In this document: positions 51,701 to 60,700 of the stretch, piece after piece | How positions within the stretch are numbered: position 1 is the first letter of the stretch | Layout: the number at the start of each line of letters is the position of its first letter | Assembly (NCBI GenBank): GCA_013397075.1 | Contig: VWZS01007473.1 | Span: 372,001-436,000, forward strand | Origin: Rhabdornis inornatus | Lineage: Eukaryota > Chordata > Aves > Passeriformes > Rhabdornithidae | Length of the DNA stretch: 64,000 nucleotides | Reading direction: 5' to 3' | Program-made: the position numbers and the translations under genes | Notes under the pieces: generated by a model | Told to the model about the DNA's origin: nothing | Databases searched by the model: none | What the model saw: only the letters and a program-made list of their open reading frames with translations

Positions 51701-54700
51701 AGATCATCCTGTTCTTCCAGGTCATCTTCTTCATCCTCTTCGTCTTCCTCATCTTGTTCCCACTCCCGATCTGGCTCTAGCTCTTCATCATCTTCATCTT
51801 GTTCTTCAGCATCTTCATCCTCTTCCTCATCGTCCTCATCGTCATCATCGTCGTCATCATCATCGTCTGAAGAGAGTGATAGTGATGAAGAGGAGGCACA
51901 GAAACGTGGTATGTGTGTAGTCTTACTTCTGCAGTATAACTCTTTACTGAACTAGTTTATTCTTAATGGAAAAATGTCTAAAAAAGGCTGTTAAATCACA
52001 CAGAAGTAAACTTTATTAAACATAAAGTAAATGTAAATAAACATATTCGCTTGATTCTTCCAAGTGAGTTGGAAGAATTTCAGGAATACTGCTTTTTGTT
52101 TGCTTCTTATCAGTGCCTTGGGTGAGGTATTTAGGATGTGTTGGCTGGCTCTGTAAGCAAGGCTGCTGTGCATGTGGTTCATGTGTGGGAGAGTGGAATG
52201 GACAGTGTTTTCTGGAAATATACTGTGTGTGTGGATTCCCTGCTATGGGTTCTTTTTCTTTCTGAACGGATCCTTTAGGTTTCCCTGTTTGTTTTTTCCA
52301 CTCTTGCTCACCTGTCTATGTAGCTTCCTCATTGTTCTTTCATGAAACCTGGAAGCTTCTTCTGTCCCAACTCGAGTCACGTCACCTGCTTTCTGTTGTG
52401 AACTGGAGGTGCCCAAACTGTTTTTGCACTGAAAATTTTCACTTTTCAAAAAATTCACTTTAAAAAAACTGCTTAGGCAAGACTGAGGTGACTGCAACAT
52501 ATAAGACCACACAACACAGACACAGTGAAAGCTTCAAACTAGAAGTAAAAACCTCTGATAAAGTGATTTAGAGTTTTTAATAATGCAGCCATTCATTATT
52601 TAATATACTCCTTACTTTGCTGCTGTGAAGTGGCCTCTGCTTCCCCCACTGAAACTCAGAATGTGGAAAGATTTCTCTGTGTGATACAAATGGTAATAGA
52701 GAAGGGAAGGAAATTAAGGTAGGCGGTGGGATTAAGAACCTATTTTTTTCCAATACTTGTAGGAAAAAGGCATTGTTTTAATCAGGTGGATCTTCTTGTC
52801 CATGGAAATGACAAATGGAAACAATGGGGTCAGTTTATTGAGGAAAGGATTACTGGACAAGTAGAATGCCACTTACAGAAAATTATTAATATGCTGCTGC
52901 CTGTAGCAGGGAAAGGACATTTTTAGAGGAAACAGTTGTGTGCAAACAGTAAAACAATGACAGGAAAGGAATGTTTATATAACATAAATATTCAGATAGA
53001 GATTGTGGATACCGTAAGTGTGCTACAAGTCCAACTATTAGCCTTGTTTTGTGCCAGCTCAGTCTGTTCAGGCAAGTAATCCTGCCTTCCTTAGAGTGCA
53101 GAATCCCATAAATCAGTTGGCCTTTTTGTTTTGTTTTTCTGGTTTGGTTTGGTTTTGTGGGGTTGTTTTTGGTTTTGGGTTTTTTTTGGTTGGTTAGTTG
53201 TGGTTTTTTTGGTTGTTTTTTTTTTGTGATTTTGCTGTTGATGTTGAAGAGATTGGTAAATGCTGGAAAATTTGAAAATCTGTATTTTAATTTTAAGGCC
53301 AGGTTTTATTCCATTGGTTGTGGAAGGGCAATGACCCTTTGGAATACTTTTCACATTTGAAGCATCTCTGAAGGGAGTGCTTGTTTCTATCAGATGACTC
53401 AGTCAGAGCTATTGTTAAGGACAGATTTAATTTCTGAAGAGCTGCCCCTCTTACTCCTTGTGCTGATGTAGTAGCTATATTTTCAGACAACACTTTTTTT
53501 GTTGTTTCAGACTGTTTCCCCATGTCATAGTGAAACTTCTGTTATTGTCTGCATGGAGGCAAAAGTGGAATACTAATGATGAAATATAAGAAAGTCGGAG
53601 GACACACTGGAGAGATAATAGGAAAAAGTCCTCAGTGATTAAAAATTGAATGATAGAATTATGCAGGCACACATGTTGAAGGCATGGAACATCCAGTATT
53701 CCATGTAGTAAATGAAATGGGCTGTTCTTTAAAGTACTATCCCAATGGATTTGCTGTGTGCTGGTGATAGACACCTTTGATCTCAATATAATTCTGTACT
53801 TCAGTGCATGTTGTCTTACAGAGGAAATATATTGAGTGAAGACTGTCTGTTAGATTACTCTGAAGCATGTCTGTTTCCAAATAGCTAAATGTTCGACATC
53901 TTAAGCTTCAAAATACTAACAGGAATATGTGTGGAATTTACATCCCTAGAAAAGAATCAGCCTGGAAAACCTAAGAGATTAATTCTTCAGTTTAACTTCA
54001 TGTTTGGACTTTCTCTGAACATTGTTGTGTGTGTTTTGTTCACCCGAACTTCTTACAGTGAGTTTTTAATTCGCTTACAACATAATGATTTTGATGGTTT
54101 TATTTAGCAGAAGGAACTCCACATATAAAAGCCTATGATGAAGAGAGTATGGCCTCTCTGAGCACCACACAAGATGAGACACAAGACAGTTTCCAGATGA
54201 ACAATGGGACACCAAATTCTGGTTATCTCCTACAAGGTGGATACATGTTGGCTGCATCCTACTGGCCAAAGGCAAGTTCATAATGCAACTTTGAAAACCA
54301 AAGTAGTAGTTAAAGGTGGGCTCTAACATTAATATTCTGTTAAATATGTTGGAACAAGAAGCAGGGGAAATAGCTGTAGGATTTGAGCTTCAGGACCTTT
54401 TAGATGTTGTTGACTCCTGAAACATGCATTTAAATCTAGAGCAAATACATAAATATAACAGTGTTGGTAAGCATTGGTCCTACAAAATGATTTTCTCTTT
54501 TTTTTAGGATCGAGTTATGATTAACCGACTGGACAGCATTTGTCAGACAGTGTTGAAGGGTAAATGGCCTTCAGCCCGAAGGAGCTATGACAGCACAACA
54601 GTGGCATCGTTCTACACCACCAAACTCCTGGACAGCTCAGGGGCAGCTGCAGAGTACAGTGAGCCCAGTGCACCCACACCCCCCCTTGCAGCTGTAAAAG

Positions 54701-57700
54701 AAGAATATGACCAATCACCCCAGCTGTCAAAGGTGAAGAAGCATGTACGAGAAAAGGAGTTTACAGTGAAAATCAATGACGTATGTTTATTTTTATTGCC
54801 CTAGGACCTGGTTGCGATTGCGGTGTGCGGCATGCTTTACCTGCAAGTGGCTGCCTGCTCTCACTCTCACTTCTTCACACACTTGTTTGTGGGTATTTGG
54901 GTCTGCTGCTTCTGGGCACTCAGTGTTTGGGGTTTGGGTTTGGTTTTTTGGGGAGGGGGTTTTTCTGTGTTCTTTTTTCTTTCTTTTTTTTTAAATTTGC
55001 ATAAGCCACTGGAAGGAATCATTATTTTTTTCCTCTGAATTAAGTTTTTGCCATGCTGATGCTTCCTCAGACAGCTTCTTTTATGCTGTGTCTAACAAAT
55101 CTGGTTAGTATAAAAAGGTGTTTCTGCTCTTCAGCTTTTTTTAAACATTTCAACAAGCACTTTATTATTTCATGGTCTTTTAGGGGATTACAGGAAAATT
55201 TCCTGGTTTAAATGCAGGCTAGAAGCTTCAAACATTTTGTTTGTCTCTAGTTTGAGACCTGTTTGTAGCACATAAAATATGTGACTGTTTGCTCTCGTAG
55301 TTGGGTCTAGGACTAGGATTCAGGAGGTAAACACCTTACCAGTGTCTGGATTTTTCAGTTCAGATGAAATTTCTGTTCAAATTCTGGTACATGGAAGAGC
55401 AAGATTGCATAAGGTCTAACACAGTGTTTTCATTCTTTCTCAAGTCTGCTGGAGTAACTGTGTGTGAAAATCCTGATTATGAAGTAGTTTTTTCTGCTTC
55501 AGCAGAAGCTCTTCTAACCCTGGCATTTATTTAACAGGAAGGTGGTTTGAAATTGACTTTTCAGAAGCAGGGACTGTCTCAGAAAAGGCCATTTGAAAGC
55601 GAGGAGGGTACATTGGGTCAGCAGCAATATCTGGCTCGGCTACGTGAACTCCAGAATGCTTCAGAAACCAGCCTTGTCAACTTCCCAAAATCACTTCCCA
55701 AATCAGGTACATAAAATATCAGAGAGCAGGATGGTAATCTGGTATTAAATCATCTGTGTTCCTCTGTTGATGTCCATGAATTGGCATGGAGAGAGGTGTT
55801 TGCAAGTGCTGTTCTAAACTGCAGTCTGGAGAAATTCTCTCCAGTGCAGAGACATTCTCCAGTTTGGAGCAGCTGATACTTTCTCGGTGTCAATTACTGT
55901 AATGTTCATTTATTAGAATGATGCCATAGTACACTGTAAACCCCTTCCAAGGAAAATTTTAATAATTATAAAGTGCATCACTGTACACTGACAGTAATCA
56001 GTTTAACTCAGAACTTAATGTGGCTACTTTGTAAGTAAAGATGAAGAGTTCCAGATTTATGCCTCTGCCAATTTGCACTCTTCATAATCTTTCTTGTGCC
56101 TCATATAAAGAGGCAGTGGAGGATAATAATCTAGAATCAATTTTTGATTTATAGCCAAAAACCTACAGCCTGTTTCATAACAGAGTAATAGCAGGTATAC
56201 TCTGACAAATAAAAGTGAGCTTGAAGTAAGGAGTTAACATCTGGATTAAAATATTAGAAATTATTAGAAATGGGTGCTTAATTTAGGCCAGCTTCTGCTT
56301 AAATTTTGCAACAAAACATGTAGGTCTTGCTCAACATTTATTTAGGGATGTCTGCCTCTCTGTGTATATGTTATCAACAGTTTTCAACAGCTATCATCCC
56401 TGTACAGATTAATTCAGAGGGGGTGGAGGGGCAGTAATGAATTTTCATAGTAAAGTGGCTTTCAGATCCTGATATTCAGGATGCTTTAAACAGTCATAAA
56501 ACAAAGGGCAATTTATCTTAGCTGTTACATGTAGAAATTACATGCACTCACAGTAATTCAAATAATTTTATTTCCTTTTTTTTTTATTCAGACATATTTC
56601 TCTTTTCTAAACAAGCATCTGACACAAGTTTTATTGCATCATTTGTTAGGTACTTCCAGTCACTTAACAGCCAGTGCCAATGGAGTCATAGTTGATAGTC
56701 AGCCTGTAGTCAAAAAGAGACGAGGAAGAAGGAAGAACGTGGAGGGAGTTGATGTCCTCTTTATGAATAGAAATAAACAGCCTAACCATGTAAGTAAACT
56801 TGATTTTCTATCCAAAAAATAAGATCAAAATTATTATTATTAGCGGCATAACTGAGCATAACCAGCTGTCCCTGTTCCAAAAAAACTTGTAGTCAAAACT
56901 TTTGTGTTTGGGATATTTTTTGCTGATAGTTTATGATTACACAGATGACAGCTGGTGGAGTGTCATTAAATATTAGATACATACAAAGAACTGTTTTTAA
57001 AATATGACTTAAATTCTGATGAACTTGAACAATGTATTATGAAAGATTTGTGGCTTGACATAGCAACACTTGGACATGCCTTCCTGTAACGTCTGTTATG
57101 GGACCTAATTGGGCAGTGGCTTGAAAGGTTTCTGTTGCATGAGTGGTGCCCAAGTACTTGAGTGTGATCTGCAAAACTGTGACTTCCATTGACTCATACA
57201 TAAAATAATTCTGTTGATTTGTTTTCTGTGCAGTAAGTCAGATGTTTTTAATTTCTCCAGGTTAATCCAGGTATTAACTCCTGCCAGGTTGTTGCAGGAA
57301 TAAACCCAGCACTCACTTACACACAGTCCCAAGGCATGCTGGATGCAGAGAGTCCAGTTCCTGTTATTAACCTGAAAGATGGAACAAGGCTTGCAGGTGA
57401 TGATGCCCCTAAAAGAAAAGATTTAGAAAGGTGGCTTAAAGAACATCCTGGATATGTTGAAGATTCAGGAGCTTGTATCCCTGTGAGTATTTCTTCCACC
57501 TCTCCCTAGCTAAATAGTAAAATATTTCACATATGGTGTGTTTGGGTTTGTATTCCGTGTTGCAGGGAACTATTTCCTTGTTCTTTTGTTCCACATAGGA
57601 CAATATGCATTTCTTTTTGCAGTGCGAGGTCTGCAAGCCTTCCTTTTGTTTCACAAATGTGATAGCCAAGAAAAGCAATACTAAATCAAGACGTTTGATC

Positions 57701-60700
57701 TTTGTATTATTTCACTTAATGATTTAAAAAATTACCTAGGATAAGAAAACGTATATTACCATGATACTGATTATGGGAGCTGAAAACGTGTAACAGCGTA
57801 TTTAGCAATGTGCAAGAGGATTAAAGAACTTACTGTGGAATGTATCTCGTACCTATACAGTGCTGTGGTAGTGGTGTTTGTGTGGGTATGGTCTTCCCAT
57901 GCTGTTACTTCTGAATTTGAGATTTGTTAATGTTCAGCAGAATGTAAGAAAATTTTGTGTGATATCTGGAATAACAACCTTACTTCTCCATGAAGATAAT
58001 ACAAAACAGCAGCAATCTTCCAGACAGTTAAAGCACTGTTAAAACCTGAAAAATTAGTAAAGCAGTGGGCAGAGGCATCAGAGAGATGATGTAGGGATGT
58101 TTACTGGGCTACCTATTAAATGATTGTGATTAGTAAATAAATACTGTTATTAAAATATTTTTAAAGTTGAAGTTGGCTTCAGATTAATGCCTCCCTCAAG
58201 AGAATGCAGAGGGATCTTACTGTTTTAAAGCAGTTATATCAGAAAGATAATTGGCTTTTTAATTCCTTTATAACAGAGGATGCAGCTGCACGATGGGAGG
58301 CCTAAACAAAAAAGACACCGTTGTCGAAACCCCAATAAACTGGATGTTAACAGTTTAACTGGTGAAGAACGTGTTCAGCTCATTAATAGAAGAAATGCAA
58401 GAAAGGTACTCATGATACTGTTCCCATTCTGATACTCCCCAAATGAAAACTTACTCCAGATGAAGAACTTGATATACTAGCTAAAATTTTCCCAGTATAT
58501 CCATGAAAGGTTTTGTTCTAAAGTTTTGGCACAGAACAAAAAAGTCAATTAGAATCTTCTAGTAAATTTATTGCAACTATGAAAACATGAAAGATACAGA
58601 CAGAAACTTAGGCCATGGTTTATAGAACTGAACACTCAGCATGGTGCAGTGTTTGGGCCATTGACTCAAACAGAGGCAGTGCGTCTAAAGTACGTGCTCA
58701 AAATATGTGATCGAAGTGGCAACTTCATCAGAAGTTTGAGATTTTTTGTAATCTTCTCATTACTATTTTTGGCACAATTAAAATTGTATTGGTATCATAT
58801 CTGGCATAGAAACTTGTCCTTTATAATTAAGGGAATCCTGTGTACTGCATTATTTTGCTTTTTGCTGTTTTCCAGTAATGTTTGGCGTTTGCCCTTTATG
58901 GATGCAGCAGTAGGTATTGGCTGTTAGTCACATTTCTAGGTGAAATTGTGGGGGAACAGGAGAACAAAAGGAGGAGAGAAATTCTTGTGGTAAAAGGCAG
59001 CAGTGGAAGATGTGACAGCAAGCGTTGAATTTTTCTACAGGTGGTCAAAGTTTGGGAACAGCACAACATATATGGATAGGCTCTGGGGGAGGCTGAAGGA
59101 AGGTCTCGAGAAAAGCATGCAGAACATTACTGGTGTCTGTTGAACAGATCTGGCCAGGTGGATGTGATGGTGTCTTTGAATGTCAGTGTAGCACCAGAGG
59201 AGGAGTCCAGGGGGAAACTTTGAGCTGTTGTGTCCGTGTATGGAGCATTTTCCCTTTCCCTTGTGGCACTGCCAGCTGCTCTTTTTGTTAGAGCAGCTAC
59301 AAGAGAAGCAGGACAGTTTTTTTTCGTATGCTGCTATATTAAGGTCAGGAGCTTTGTCTGTCTGTACAGGAGAGCAAGGCAGAATTTGAGTCTTTAATCT
59401 CTTGAGTGTATTGACACAGCAGCTCTAAAGGGGAACCAGAATGGTTGTGAATCTCCTGAAACTAGGATCTGTAGCTGCTCTTCAAAAGCTGTGCCCTGAG
59501 AGATCTTGTCAAAATTGAGGATCAAGGAGTGAGGGATATGACCTCTGTTTACTGTGAAAACCTGTGTTTTCATGATGGCTTTTTTCCACCTCAAATTTCC
59601 ACTCCATAGTTGGTACTTGGATACTTTATTAATCTCAGTTTTTCCATGTATAAGTTGTCTACAATTTCTCTGTATCACCAAAATCATTTTTTCTCATTTC
59701 TTTTTTTAGTTCTGTAATACTTTGAGTAGCAGGGAGTGAGGAACCAAAAGTAGTGTAGAAAATAGGATTTTAAGCTGCAGTTTATAGAGAAAGTTAAGCT
59801 GAAACAGGAATTTCTTCTTCTTTCTGGATTTGAATACATTAATTTAAAAGCTTACTTTCCTGCTTATATTCTTTTATTATCAGTAACTGTAATTTGGCCT
59901 CTTTTGCATTAAAAAACCTCAAGAACTTACTTCATGATGGCACAACCTCTTAAAAGAAGTATTTTTAGAGGTTGACTGAGATGAGAGAATACTGAGATGA
60001 GAGAATAGGATTATTTGTTGAATAAAGGAAATGTTTAGCAGGGTTGTGCTTACAACCTTCTTGGTAATACTCACTGTTCTCTATTCATGTGGATGCTCTT
60101 CCATTCATTGCATGTCTAAATAAACATTAAATATTAAACATTAGTGTGAACGTCAAATATTGAAGTCTCGAACTGAGTTCAATAGATGAGTTTGAGTTTA
60201 GTAGATTTAGAACAAATCATGTACACATCTGTCACCAGGAGTCAGCCAAAAGCTGCATCATGCTGTGTGATAATGTGTAGTGAGGCTTTAACTGTACTGT
60301 GTTATTTAAAGGTTAAAAATGAAACGGTGTCAGTATTAATGTTGTCTTTTTTTCTTACCAATTGTCACATATTCACTGACTTCTATCTTCTGCTTCTCAG
60401 GTCGGGGGTGCATTTGCTCCCCCTCTGAAGGATTTGTGCAGGTTCTTGAAAGAAAATCCAGAGTATGGAGTGGCTCCTGAGTGGGGAGAAGTTGTAAAAC
60501 AGTCTGTGAGTATTTGCAGAATAAGATAACCATGACATGGAATGTATCTGAAAGGAAAAAAGGCAAACAGAGAAAAAAATGCATGCCAAGAGGTGTGATT
60601 TTAATTTCTGATACTACTTTACCAGCAAATATGAATCAGTGTCAGCTTTCTGCCAGCTTAGTTCAGTAAATGCTTTGCTGGCACAGCTGGAGTAGGAGAA

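Noticed and set aside
53091..53354. 87-codon minus-strand frame rich in Lys/Thr/Gln
   Set aside because: Produced by the G/T low-complexity tract; no protein.
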